Assembly: GCF_900129555.1 (NCBI RefSeq)
Contig: NZ_FQWC01000002.1
Coordinates: 720,450-784,449, forward strand
From: Flavobacterium defluvii
GTDB lineage: Bacteria; Bacteroidota; Bacteroidia; Flavobacteriales; Flavobacteriaceae
DNA length: 64,000 nucleotides
Direction: 5' to 3'
A program made the translations under genes and the position numbers. Positions within the stretch are counted from its first letter, which is position 1. The number at the start of each line of letters is the position of its first letter. The notes beneath the pieces are model-generated. The model ran no database searches and had not been told where the DNA came from. It saw only the letters and a list, made by a program, of their open reading frames with translations. This document shows, piece by piece, positions 53,065 to 62,215 of the stretch.

Positions 53065-54927
53065 ATGAAAGACGCAACTAGGTTTTTAAGTCTGAAATGT
53101 CCCGCAAATCCTTGGTTTGTGGACAGGCTTATTATTTCTGCATTTTTAGCTGTAAATAACATTGATGTAGAAAATAATCATTTTATATTAACATACAGAA
53201 TCGAAGAGGATGATTTTCAGGAATTTAATATTTTAAACGATTTTATAACTATATTAAACAATGAAATACGGACATTTGATATTGAGGCTTTAATTGAACT
53301 TTTTGAGTTTGTTATATCTCCTTCCGACAGAATTGTAAATGGGGCAATCTATACTCCTGTTAATATTCGTGATTATATTGTTGAGCAGTCATTATATGCG
53401 AGAGAAGGACAGTTGGAGGAGGTTAAAATCTCGGACATTTCGTGTGGCTGTGGCGGTTTTCTTTACACGGCAGCAAAAGAATTAAAAAGAAGAACAGAAA
53501 ATAGTTACGAGCATATATTCCAAAATCAGATTTTTGGACTTGATATTCAGGAATACTCGGTGACAAGAAGCAAATTACTGTTAAGCCTTTTAGCATTATC
53601 GGAAGGCGAAGACATAGAAGAATTCCATTTTAATATACATCAGGGTGATACTTTGATTTTTGACTGGCAAAATGTGTACCCAAACTTTGAAGGATTTCAA
53701 ATAATTGTGGGAAATCCACCTTACGTTCGCAGCCGAAACTTGGAAGACGCAGTAAAAGAGAACCTGCAGAATTGGGCCGTATGCGCATCCGGTAACCCCG
53801 ATCTGTATATTCCATTTTTCCAAATTGGTTTTGAAAGTCTGGCACCCAACGGAATCTTGGGATACATCACAATGAATTCCTTTTTCAAGAGCCTAAACGG
53901 CCGTGCGCTGAGATCCTATTTTGAGGAAAATAATGTGGCTGTGAAGATTATTGACTTTGGCACGCTTCAGATATTCCAGTCCAAAAGTACATATACCTGC
54001 ATATGCTTTCTAGAAAAGACAGGGCAGGAATTTGTGGAATACTATAAGTCCATTGACGGAGAAATGCCGATACTTAGAACAGATTACATTAGAATAAATT
54101 ATAACTGTCTGAACGCACGGAGTGGATGGAATTTGAACAATAACGAACTTATATCCAAGATAGAAGCGACGGGCAGACCGCTTGGCGAGATCTACAAAAC
54201 AAGGCACGGAATCGCTACCCTTAAGAATGACCTTTATATATTTAGGCCGGTCGCTGAAGACAATGACTTCTATTATCTGCAGAATGGAAATCTATATCCG
54301 ATTGAAAAGGGAATCTGCAGGGATATCTTCAATTCCAATAAACTGAGCAGGAGCGTTGATATTGACCTGGCCATTGAAAAGGTTCTGTTTCCATACAGCG
54401 ATGACGACAGGCCAAAGATAATGGAGGAAGATTTCTTAAGAGAGCAGTTTCCCATGGCTTATAACTATCTGCTAAACAAAAAAAGCATTCTGGCAACGAG
54501 GGATAAAGGATTCGGAAAATATGAGAAGTGGTTTGCATTTGGAAGGACCCAGTCCTTGGAAAAAATGGGGAATAAAATGTTTTTCCCTAAGTTTTCGGAT
54601 AAGATTCCAAGTTATGTGATAAGCAATGACAATGATCTTCTCTTCTACAATGGTCAGGCAATCATAGGCCATTCAGACGAAGAAATGCTGCTTATAAAAA
54701 AGATTATGGAATCCAGAATATTCTGGTACTATATCAAAACCACTAGCAAGCCCTACAGCTCAAATTATTATTCATTGAACGGCAACTATATCAAGAACTT
54801 TGGCATCCCAGATTTTTCGGAAGACCATATTGATTTCCTGATTAATGAAAAGGATAAACATGTGGTCGATGACTTTCTTGAAGGCTTTTATGATGTACAT
54901 CTGTGCGATGAACAGATATTGAATTAA
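53065..54927 (+). CDS. N6-adenine DNA methylase, type I/Eco57I-like single-chain
   Basis: 620 residues. The helical N-terminus (to about 90) is followed by the SAM-binding motif I, ISDISCGCGGFLYTAAKEL, at about 122-140 and motif IV NPPY at 217-220, typical of gamma-class N6-adenine methylases. The C-terminal half (about 350-600) looks like a target-recognition domain (RDKGFGKYEKWFAFGRTQ). The sequence before about 53.7 kb is distinctly AT-rich, that after it more balanced, suggesting replacement of the recognition part. It can mark host DNA against the HNH nuclease. No separate specificity subunit is present. Confidence 0.85.
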   Translation: MKDATRFLSLKCPANPWFVDRLIISAFLAVNNIDVENNHFILTYRIEEDDFQEFNILNDFITILNNEIRTFDIEALIELFEFVISPSDRIVNGAIYTPVNIRDYIVEQSLYAREGQLEEVKISDISCGCGGFLYTAAKELKRRTENSYEHIFQNQIFGLDIQEYSVTRSKLLLSLLALSEGEDIEEFHFNIHQGDTLIFDWQNVYPNFEGFQIIVGNPPYVRSRNLEDAVKENLQNWAVCASGNPDLYIPFFQIGFESLAPNGILGYITMNSFFKSLNGRALRSYFEENNVAVKIIDFGTLQIFQSKSTYTCICFLEKTGQEFVEYYKSIDGEMPILRTDYIRINYNCLNARSGWNLNNNELISKIEATGRPLGEIYKTRHGIATLKNDLYIFRPVAEDNDFYYLQNGNLYPIEKGICRDIFNSNKLSRSVDIDLAIEKVLFPYSDDDRPKIMEEDFLREQFPMAYNYLLNKKSILATRDKGFGKYEKWFAFGRTQSLEKMGNKMFFPKFSDKIPSYVISNDNDLLFYNGQAIIGHSDEEMLLIKKIMESRIFWYYIKTTSKPYSSNYYSLNGNYIKNFGIPDFSEDHIDFLINEKDKHVVDDFLEGFYDVHLCDEQILN

Positions 54928-54952
54928 GATACTAAGAGAAAAACATATTTTG

Positions 54953-54990
54953 AAAGCCCTCTTTCCTACGTTTAGGAAAGAGGGCTTTTC
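54953..54990 (+). terminator. Strong terminator after the cargo operon
   Basis: AAAGCCCTCTTTCCTA (54953-54968) pairs perfectly over 16 bp with TAGGAAAGAGGGCTTT (54973-54988); 4-base loop, then TCTTTT. It ends the four-gene cargo operon 25 bases after the last stop. Confidence 0.9.
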
Positions 54991-55140
54991 TTTTAATATC
55001 CAAACCGATCAGTTAAACAGCCATTAAATGCCAAACAGTCCTTTTGGCTGTCGGTTTTCAACAGCACTGCCGTTTCCACAACACCTTTGTTTCAAAGCCC
55101 GCATTTGGCGGGAAAAGACAAAACTTTAAAGTGTTTGGTT
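54991..55140. other. Promoter region of traE-N (inferred)
   Basis: Because terminators stand on both sides of the cargo, traE to traN need a promoter here. The region has small palindromes (CTTTGTTTCAAAG at 55085, CCCGC-ATTTG-GCGGG at 55099) but no clear TAnnTTTG element. Confidence 0.35.
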
Positions 55141-55449
55141 ATGGAAAAACAGAGAAAAAAAATCCTGCCGGCGGCATGGCTTGCGATGCTGGCGGGTATC
55201 GGCGCATCGGCGCAGGGAAACGGAACGGCAGGGATAACCGAAGCCACCCAGATGGTGACCTCGTACTTTGATCCCGCAACCCAGCTGATCTACGCGATCG
55301 GCGCTGTGGTGGGGCTGATTGGAGGGGTGAAGGTATACAACAAATTCAGCAGCGGGGACCCCGATACGAGCAAGACTGCGGCCAGCTGGTTCGGCGCGTG
55401 CATCTTCCTGATCGTGGCCGCGACGATCCTGCGTTCCTTCTTCCTTTAA
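55141..55449 (+). CDS. traE: TraE (DUF4134) transfer protein
   Basis: 102 residues from ATG 55141; an ORF start at 55087 adds 18 unrelated residues. Signal peptide-like start, then two membrane helices (LIYAIGAVVGLIGGVKVY, WFGACIFLIVAATILRSFF) with SSGDPDTSKTAASWFGA between, the DUF4134 signature. VirB2-like small membrane protein, probably a pilin-like component of the mating channel. Confidence 0.9.
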   Translation: MEKQRKKILPAAWLAMLAGIGASAQGNGTAGITEATQMVTSYFDPATQLIYAIGAVVGLIGGVKVYNKFSSGDPDTSKTAASWFGACIFLIVAATILRSFFL

Positions 55450-55459
55450 AACGTGTCTT

Positions 55460-55792
55460 ATGGGTAACTACAATATCAATAAAGGCATCGGCAGGACCGT
55501 TGAATTCAGGGGTCTCAAAGCGCAGTACCTGTTTATCTTCGCAGGCGGCCTGCTCGGTACGCTCATCCTTGTGATGATACTCTACATGGCAGGGGTAAAT
55601 TCGTTTGTCTGCCTGCTGCTGGGATCGGGCGGAGCGGCCTTGATCATCTGGCAGACCTTTGCGCTGAACAGGAAGTACGGGGAGCATGGACTGACGAAGA
55701 TCGCGGCACGAAAAAGACATCCGCGCTACATCATATGCCGCAGATCGGTCCGCAGATGTTTGATATGTTCCGCCAAATCAGCCGTCTTATGA
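55460..55792 (+). CDS. traF: TraF (DUF4133) transfer protein
   Basis: 110 residues with two membrane helices (YLFIFAGGLLGTLILVMIL, CLLLGSGGAALIIWQTF), the family start YNINKGIGRTVEFRGLKAQY and a basic tail. VirB3-like partner of the VirB4 ATPase. The stop TGA overlaps the traG start (ATGA). Confidence 0.9.
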   Translation: MGNYNINKGIGRTVEFRGLKAQYLFIFAGGLLGTLILVMILYMAGVNSFVCLLLGSGGAALIIWQTFALNRKYGEHGLTKIAARKRHPRYIICRRSVRRCLICSAKSAVL

Positions 55793-58290
55793 GAAATACG
55801 TTTAAGACAGCCACACTGGAGAGCAGGTTTCCGCTGCTGGCGGTGGAACAGAACTGCATCATCGCCAAGGATGGGGATGTCACGGCCTGCTTTGCCGTAT
55901 CCCTTCCGGAGCTTTTTACTGCGGGATCGGCAGAGTATGAGGCCATCCATTCCACCTGGCACAAGGCGGTGAAGACCCTGCCTGACTTTACGGTCGTGCA
56001 CAAGCAGGACTGGTATGTCAAGGAAAACTACAATCCGAATCTGGAGGGTGAGGAACAAAGTTTCCTTGCAACATCCTTCGAGAGGCATTTCAATGAACGC
56101 CCGTTCCTGAACCACTGCTGCTATCTGTTCCTCACCAAGACCACACGGGAAAGGATGAGGATGCAGAGCAATTTCTCATCGCTCTGCAGGGGAACGCTGA
56201 TTCCGAAAGAAGTCAGGGATCCAGAGGTTATCAGGAGATTTATGGAGTCGGTGGCGCAGTTCGAGCGCATCCTCAACGACAGCGGTCTTATCAGGCTCAA
56301 TAGGCTGACGGAGGAAGACCTAACGGGAACCGATCACAGGCGGGGCCTGCTGGAGCAGTACCTGACCCTTTCCAAACAGGAGGGCGCATCATTGGAAGAT
56401 ATTGCCCTTGGAGCTGAGCAGGTTAGGGTGGGATCCAAAAGGCTGTCGCTTCATACGCTTTCCGATACGGACGACCTCCCTGCGGCTGTGGCATCCGATA
56501 CCCGCTACGAGAAGCTCTCGACCGACCGCAGCGACTGCCGGCTTTCCTTTGCAGCTCCGGCGGGACTGCTGCTGAGCTGCAATCACATCTACAACCAGTA
56601 CCTCTTTTTGGATTCCAGTGAGGAAAACCTTAAGAAGTTTGAGAAGTCAGCCCGCAATATGCACTCTCTTGCACGCTACAGCCGTGCCAACCAGATCAAC
56701 AAGGAATGGATAGAGAAGTACCTCAATGAAGCGCATTCTTTCGGGCTGCGCTCTATCCGTGCGCATTTCAATATTATGGCATGGTCGGATAATGCTGCTG
56801 ACCTGAAGCAGCTGAGGAATGACTGCGGAAGCGCCCTGGCACTGATGGATTGCAGGCCAAGGCATAACACGGCGGATGCAGCCACGCTTTACTGGGCGGG
56901 CATGCCGGGAAATGCGGGGGATTTTCCCAGCGAGGAGAGCTTTTACACCTTCATTGAGCCTGCGCTGTGCTTTTTTGCGCAGGAAACCAACTACCGGAAT
57001 TCGCCCTCGCCGTTCGGCATCAAGATGTCGGACAGGCTGACCGGCAGGCCGCTCCATCTGGATATTTCGGACCTGCCCATGAAGCGCGGGATCATCACCA
57101 ACCGCAACAAGTTTATACTGGGGCCGTCCGGAAGCGGCAAATCCTTCTTTACCAACCATATGGTAAGGCAGTACTACGAGCAGGGAGCGCATGTGCTGCT
57201 TGTCGATACCGGCAATTCCTATCAGGGACTGTGCGGGCTGATCAACAGCAGGACCCGAGGGGAGGACGGTGTCTACTTTACCTACACGGAGGACAATCCC
57301 ATTGCCTTCAACCCCTTCTATACCGATGACAGGGCATTCGACATAGAGAAAAGGGAAAGCATCAAAACCCTGATAATGACCCTGTGGAAGAGGGATGACG
57401 AGCCTCCGACGCGTTCGGAGGAAGTGGCGCTTTCCAATGCTGTTAACGGCTACATCGAGCTGATCAGGGACGATGGGCATTCCGCATCCTTCAACGGCTT
57501 TTACGAGTACGTTAAGGAAGATTACCGGGAAGTGCTGAGGATAAAGCAGGTTCGGGAGAAGGACTTTGACCTTGCCAATTTCCTCAATGTTCTTGAGCCT
57601 TATTACAGGGGCGGGGAGTACGATTACCTGCTGAATTCGGACAAACAGCTGGACCTGCTCTCCAAACGTTTCATTGTCTTTGAAATCGATGCCATCAAAG
57701 ACCACAAGATTCTTTTTCCGGTGGTGACAATCATCATAATGGAAGTGTTCATCAATAAAATGCGCAGGCTGAAAGGGGTACGCAAACTCATACTGATCGA
57801 GGAGGCCTGGAAAGCCATTGCCAAGGAAGGCATGGCGGACTATATCAAGTATCTTTTTAAAACTGTAAGAAAATTCTTCGGAGAAGCGATAGTGGTGACC
57901 CAGGAAGTTGACGATATCATAAAATCGCCAATTGTCAAGGAAAGCATCATCAACAATTCCGACTGCAAGATCCTTCTGGACCAGCGCAAGTACATGAACA
58001 AATTCGATGACATACAGGCGATGCTCGGACTTACCGACAAGGAAAAGGCGCAGGTCCTTTCGATCAATATGAACAACAATCCCTCACGTCTCTACAAGGA
58101 AGTCTGGATAGGGCTGGGAGGAACCCAGTCCGCGGTGTACGCCACCGAGGTGAGCCTGGAGGAATATCTGGCCTACACGACCGAGGAAACCGAGAAGATG
58201 GAGGTCATGCAGGCGGCCGCAGAGCTGGACGGTAACATCGAGCTAGCCATCAGGAAGATTGCCATGCTTAGGCGTGAGATAGAAAAGTAA
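55789..58290 (+). CDS. traG: TraG, VirB4-type ATPase of the mating channel
   Basis: 833 residues. The ORF is open from 55735, but ATG 55789 overlaps the traF stop by 4 bases and gives the family start MRNTFKTATLESRFPLLAVE. Walker A GPSGSGKS lies at 445-452, Walker B near LILIEEAWKAIAKEG, and the motif DSDCK-like INNSDCKILLDQRKY follows. The ATPase powers secretion-channel assembly at the inner membrane. It is long, well conserved, and intact. Confidence 0.93.
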   Translation: MRNTFKTATLESRFPLLAVEQNCIIAKDGDVTACFAVSLPELFTAGSAEYEAIHSTWHKAVKTLPDFTVVHKQDWYVKENYNPNLEGEEQSFLATSFERHFNERPFLNHCCYLFLTKTTRERMRMQSNFSSLCRGTLIPKEVRDPEVIRRFMESVAQFERILNDSGLIRLNRLTEEDLTGTDHRRGLLEQYLTLSKQEGASLEDIALGAEQVRVGSKRLSLHTLSDTDDLPAAVASDTRYEKLSTDRSDCRLSFAAPAGLLLSCNHIYNQYLFLDSSEENLKKFEKSARNMHSLARYSRANQINKEWIEKYLNEAHSFGLRSIRAHFNIMAWSDNAADLKQLRNDCGSALALMDCRPRHNTADAATLYWAGMPGNAGDFPSEESFYTFIEPALCFFAQETNYRNSPSPFGIKMSDRLTGRPLHLDISDLPMKRGIITNRNKFILGPSGSGKSFFTNHMVRQYYEQGAHVLLVDTGNSYQGLCGLINSRTRGEDGVYFTYTEDNPIAFNPFYTDDRAFDIEKRESIKTLIMTLWKRDDEPPTRSEEVALSNAVNGYIELIRDDGHSASFNGFYEYVKEDYREVLRIKQVREKDFDLANFLNVLEPYYRGGEYDYLLNSDKQLDLLSKRFIVFEIDAIKDHKILFPVVTIIIMEVFINKMRRLKGVRKLILIEEAWKAIAKEGMADYIKYLFKTVRKFFGEAIVVTQEVDDIIKSPIVKESIINNSDCKILLDQRKYMNKFDDIQAMLGLTDKEKAQVLSINMNNNPSRLYKEVWIGLGGTQSAVYATEVSLEEYLAYTTEETEKMEVMQAAAELDGNIELAIRKIAMLRREIEK

Positions 58291-58319
58291 AATATATAGT
58301 AATCTAAAATCAGATAAAA

Positions 58320-58952
58320 ATGAAAAAAAATCTATCAATGGTTTATGCGGCGCTGATGCTTGCCGCAGCACCCTGCGCCAATGCGCAGTTTGTGGTGACC
58401 GATCCGGCCAATCTGGCTTCAGGCATACTCAACAGTGCCAATGAGATCATACAGACCTCCTCCACGGTTTCCAATGTCGTCAAAAACTTCAAGGAAGTGC
58501 AGAAGGTCTACAATCAGGGAAAGGAATACTACGACAAGCTCCAGGCGGTCAACAGCCTGGTGAAGGATGCGAGAAAGGTGCAGCAGACGGTGCTTCTGGT
58601 GGGCGATGTATCGCAGATCTACGTGCAGAATTTCGGAAAGATGATCAATGACCCCAACTTTACGCCCCAAGAGCTCATAGCCATCGGGAATGGGTATGCG
58701 GCGCTTCTGGGAGAAAGCACCGAGCTTTTGAAGGAACTCAAACAGATCGTCAGCACCTCAAGCCTGTCGCTCAATGACAAGGAGCGCATGGATATGATCA
58801 GCCGCATCTACAAGGAGGTGAAGGAATACCACAGCCTGGTGCGATACTACACCAACAAGAACATATCGGTGAGCTATCTCAGGGCGAAAAAGAAAAACGA
58901 TGCCAGAAGCGTGCTTGACCTGTACGGGACTTCCAGCCAAAAGTACTGGTAG
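58320..58952 (+). CDS. traI: TraI (DUF4141) transfer protein
   Basis: 210 residues. Signal peptide (to ANAQ near 22), then a helical periplasmic domain with the DUF4141 pattern: NEIIQTSSTVSNVVKNFKEV, YVQNFGKMINDP, YYTNKNISVSYLRAKK. Related to VirB5-like proteins. It follows traG by 29 bases. traH, which in CTnDOT lies between G and I, is absent. Confidence 0.85.
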   Translation: MKKNLSMVYAALMLAAAPCANAQFVVTDPANLASGILNSANEIIQTSSTVSNVVKNFKEVQKVYNQGKEYYDKLQAVNSLVKDARKVQQTVLLVGDVSQIYVQNFGKMINDPNFTPQELIAIGNGYAALLGESTELLKELKQIVSTSSLSLNDKERMDMISRIYKEVKEYHSLVRYYTNKNISVSYLRAKKKNDARSVLDLYGTSSQKYW

Positions 58953-58954
58953 GC

Positions 58955-59953
58955 ATGGAGTTCAATAATCTCCATGAGGTGCTCCGCTCGCTTTACGATG
59001 ACATGATGCCCCTTGCGGGGGATATGGCGGCGGTTGCGAAGGGGCTGGCAGGGCTTGGAGCGCTGTTCTATGTGGCACTGCATGTCTGGCAGGCGCTGGC
59101 AAGGGCGGAACCCATAGACGTCTATCCGATGCTGCGTCCTTTCGCACTCGGTCTGTGCATCATGTTTTTCCCGACTATTGTACTGGGAAGCATCAATGCG
59201 GTGCTGAGCCCTATAGTCAGCGGAACCCACGGAATGCTGCAGGGACAGGTTCTTGACCTGAACAGGCTGCAGCAGCAGAAGGACCAGCTGGAATATGAGG
59301 CTATGGTCCGAAATCCGGAAACTTCGTATATGGCCTCCGACGAGGAGTTCGACAAGAAACTCGATGAGCTGGGATGGTCGCCCTCGGATATCGGAACCAT
59401 GGCGGGGATGTATATGGACCGGCAGGCCTATCAGATGGAAAAGATGATAAAGCAGTGGTTCAGGAATTTTCTGGAGGTTCTTTTTCAGGCGGCGGCTCTG
59501 GTTATCGATACCGTCCGGACGTTTTTCCTAATCGTGCTTTCCATTCTCGGCCCCATAGCTTTTGCCATATCGGTCTGGGATGGTTTCCAGTCGACGCTGA
59601 CCCAGTGGATCACCAGGTATGTCAGCGTCTACCTCTGGCTGCCTGTAGCGGATCTTTTCAGTTCCATGCTGGCGCGCATCCAGTCGCTGATCATTGAAAG
59701 GGACATCGAGATGCTTTCCGATCCGGCCTTCATACCCGACACCTCCAACACCGTTTACGTGATTTTCATGATAATAGGCATTGTGGGCTATTTCACTGTG
59801 CCGACGGTGACGGGCTGGATCATCCAGGCTGGAGGCGGAGGCAATTTCATGCGCAATGTGAGCCAGACGGCCATGAAAGCCGGCAACATCGCAGGAGCGG
59901 GCGCCGGTTCCGCTGCAGGAAATATAGCAGGAAGGCTGGTCAGCAAATCTTAA
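58955..59953 (+). CDS. traJ: TraJ, VirB6-like polytopic membrane protein
   Basis: 332 residues with five to seven membrane helices. Family segments: LHEVLRSLYDDMMPLAGDMA at the N-terminus, VYPMLRPFALGLCIMFFPTI, and the ILGPIAFAISVWDGFQSTLT block near 195-215. The C-terminus is Gly/Ala-rich. It forms the inner-membrane pore of the mating channel. Two bases after the traI stop. Confidence 0.9.
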   Translation: MEFNNLHEVLRSLYDDMMPLAGDMAAVAKGLAGLGALFYVALHVWQALARAEPIDVYPMLRPFALGLCIMFFPTIVLGSINAVLSPIVSGTHGMLQGQVLDLNRLQQQKDQLEYEAMVRNPETSYMASDEEFDKKLDELGWSPSDIGTMAGMYMDRQAYQMEKMIKQWFRNFLEVLFQAAALVIDTVRTFFLIVLSILGPIAFAISVWDGFQSTLTQWITRYVSVYLWLPVADLFSSMLARIQSLIIERDIEMLSDPAFIPDTSNTVYVIFMIIGIVGYFTVPTVTGWIIQAGGGGNFMRNVSQTAMKAGNIAGAGAGSAAGNIAGRLVSKS

Positions 59954-59973
59954 TAACCGATAAAACTACAATA

Positions 59974-60597
59974 ATGGAATTCAAGACTTTAAGAAACATA
60001 GAAAACAGTTTCAGGCAGATCAGGCTCTACGCGATTGTCTTTGCGCTTCTCTGCACGGGAATCACGGCATCCGCCCTTTGGTGGTCCTACCGTTTTGCCG
60101 ATAGGCAGCGTGAGAAGATCTATGTGCTGGACAACGGGAAATCCCTGATGCTGGCACTCTCGCAGGATGCTACGGTCAACAGACCCGTCGAGGCCAGGGA
60201 GCATGTGAGGCGTTTCCACGAACTCTTCTTTACGCTCGCCCCCGACAAATATGCCATTGAAAGCAATATGAAGCGCGCCTTCAGCCTTGCCGACAAAAGT
60301 GCTTTCGACTATTACAAAGACCTCTCAGAGAAAGGATATTACAACCGCATCATATCGGGCAATGTGCAGCAGCGCATCGAGATTGACAGTGTCGTGTGCA
60401 GTTTCGAATCCTATCCATACCCGGTCAGATCCTATGCGAGGGAATTCATCATCCGATCCAGCAATGTGACCCAGCGAAGCCTTGTGACCAGCTGTCTTCT
60501 GGTAAACTCGGTGCGCTCGGACAGCAATCCTCAGGGCTTCAATATTGAAAAATTTGCGGTGGTTGAGAATAAGGACATCGAAGTTATTGATCGCTGA
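59974..60597 (+). CDS. traK: TraK, VirB8-like transfer protein
   Basis: 207 residues. One N-terminal membrane helix (YAIVFALLCTGITASALWW) and a periplasmic VirB8-like domain (EHVRRFHELFFTLAPDKYAI, VVCSFESYPYPV, LVTSCLLVNSVRSDSNPQGF). The family bridges inner membrane and periplasm and contacts VirB9/10-like proteins. Full length for the family. Confidence 0.92.
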   Translation: MEFKTLRNIENSFRQIRLYAIVFALLCTGITASALWWSYRFADRQREKIYVLDNGKSLMLALSQDATVNRPVEAREHVRRFHELFFTLAPDKYAIESNMKRAFSLADKSAFDYYKDLSEKGYYNRIISGNVQQRIEIDSVVCSFESYPYPVRSYAREFIIRSSNVTQRSLVTSCLLVNSVRSDSNPQGFNIEKFAVVENKDIEVIDR

Positions 60598-60606
60598 AGA
60601 AACAAT

Positions 60607-62196
60607 ATGAAAAAGATCTTAAGAAATCTGGACAGGTGGACGGGGGCTCTTGACAGGAGATGGGACAGGATGCCTCTGGAAAAGCAGCACCGGTTCATAA
60701 GGCTGTTTTTTTGGGGCTATGTGCTGCTGACCGCAGCAGTGATAACCAAGGTGTGGCGGGAAAGGTCAGAGAATTACCACATAATGGTTACCGGACATAT
60801 AGATAATCCAATGGATAGGGACAAAAAAGACTGCTATCCGTCAGTTAAAGCAAAAAAAAAAGAAAGGAAATTTATGAAAACAAAAGAAAAAAAAGCGGGT
60901 GTCATGATTAGGGAATCGGCTTCGGAAAATCAAATGGATCGTGAAGATTGGAAAACCGGCAGGCTGGAGAGGCTGAAGAAACCTCTGATATTCGGTCTGA
61001 TGGGCATCGTCTGTGCAGGATGCCTCTACCTGATTTTCAGGCCTTCCTCCGACAGCGGAAAAAAGCTGGATATAGGGCTCAACAGCATCGTTCCGCAGGC
61101 CGCGGACAATGAAATGCAGGGCGACAAGGCGAAAGCTTACGAGCAGGAGATGCTTGAGCAGAAGCAGGAGCAGAAGCGCAATGCGCTTACCACGCTGGCC
61201 GATTACTGGAAACAGGACAGCGTAACGGGAAATGAGCAGCCCGCAGCTGAACATCCAGTGCTGCCGGGTAGACTTGAATCCAGAGAATCAAATTCGGGAC
61301 TCAGCACGTACCGGAATGCGCAGAAAGAACTTGGAAGCTTTTACAAGGACAGCGGCGGAGATGCCGATATGCTCCGCAGGGAGGTTGCGGAGCTCAAATC
61401 TGAGCTTGCCCAGAGGGATGCTGCGCCTTCGGTGACGGTCGACGGACAGCTGGCGCTTATGGAAAAGTCGTATCAGATGGCCGCCAAGTACCTGCCTTCA
61501 GCACCTGGTGCCCAGCAGCTGCAGAGAGCTGACTCGTCTGGACTTGCAAATAGGCCATCCAATGCAGATGCGCCATATTTTGCAGGAGCTGCGCCTCAGA
61601 GGAAAACTGCAGTATCAGTTCTTCACCCCACGGCGGAAGCTGGTGCGGATGCTGAACCCGGCGTGCGGCTGAATGCCCGATCTTTTTACACGGCGGATGC
61701 CAAAGAGCGGGAGGTTTCTGTCAGGAACAGCATCAAGGCCTGCGTGGACCAGACGCAGACGGTAATAGACGGGAGCGCCGTAAAGGTTCGTCTTCTGGAG
61801 GATGCCGGCTTAGCAGATGTCACTCTCGTAAAGGGAACGGTGCTTACGTCCACGGCCAGGATGCAGAACGGACGCCTTCAGCTCAAGATCAGCTCTATGG
61901 TGCTGAATGGCACCATTACGGCTGTGGATATAAACGTTTTTGACGTGGACGGGCAGCAGGGGCTTGCGGTGCCGTTTTCGCAGGAGAGAACGGCTGTTGG
62001 GCAGATGGCGGGCAATATGGGACAGCAGTCCGCAACGAGCCTGATGCTTACCCAGTCGGCAGGACAGCAGGTTGCCGCCGATCTGAGCAGGGGCGTCCTG
62101 CAGGGGATATCCGGCTATTTCTCCAAAAAGGTAAAGACGCCCAAGGTTATGCTTAAGGCTGGGTACCAGCTTTTTCTGGTTTCGAAAAAACAATAG
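60607..62196 (+). CDS. traM: TraL-TraM fused as one reading frame
   Basis: 529 residues. Residues 1-75 match TraL (LRNLDRWTGALDRRWDRMPL, one membrane helix near 36-50, NYHIMVTGHIDNP). From Met90 (ATG 60874, preceded by AGAAAGGAAA) the sequence matches TraM, a VirB10-like protein: membrane helix FGLMGIVCAGCLYLIF, Gln/Glu coil, and C-terminal beta domain with VRLNARSFYTAD and VKVRLLEDAGLADV. TraL and TraM are normally separate. The join holds an A10 run (60852-60861); with nine As, traL would end in a TGA overlapping the traM ATG. So fusion, slippage or a sequencing indel are all possible. TraM itself can still start at 60874. Confidence 0.8.
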   Translation: MKKILRNLDRWTGALDRRWDRMPLEKQHRFIRLFFWGYVLLTAAVITKVWRERSENYHIMVTGHIDNPMDRDKKDCYPSVKAKKKERKFMKTKEKKAGVMIRESASENQMDREDWKTGRLERLKKPLIFGLMGIVCAGCLYLIFRPSSDSGKKLDIGLNSIVPQAADNEMQGDKAKAYEQEMLEQKQEQKRNALTTLADYWKQDSVTGNEQPAAEHPVLPGRLESRESNSGLSTYRNAQKELGSFYKDSGGDADMLRREVAELKSELAQRDAAPSVTVDGQLALMEKSYQMAAKYLPSAPGAQQLQRADSSGLANRPSNADAPYFAGAAPQRKTAVSVLHPTAEAGADAEPGVRLNARSFYTADAKEREVSVRNSIKACVDQTQTVIDGSAVKVRLLEDAGLADVTLVKGTVLTSTARMQNGRLQLKISSMVLNGTITAVDINVFDVDGQQGLAVPFSQERTAVGQMAGNMGQQSATSLMLTQSAGQQVAADLSRGVLQGISGYFSKKVKTPKVMLKAGYQLFLVSKKQ

Positions 62197-62215
62197 CAAT
62201 CAAAAGAATATAAAG

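Noticed and set aside
49271..54927. Classical type I R-M or DISARM system
   Set aside because: No HsdR, HsdS, SNF2 helicase or PLD partner; kinase and receiver genes do not fit these systems.
56647..57705. 352-codon minus-strand ORF
   Set aside because: Antisense to traG (VirB4), which has intact motifs; shadow.
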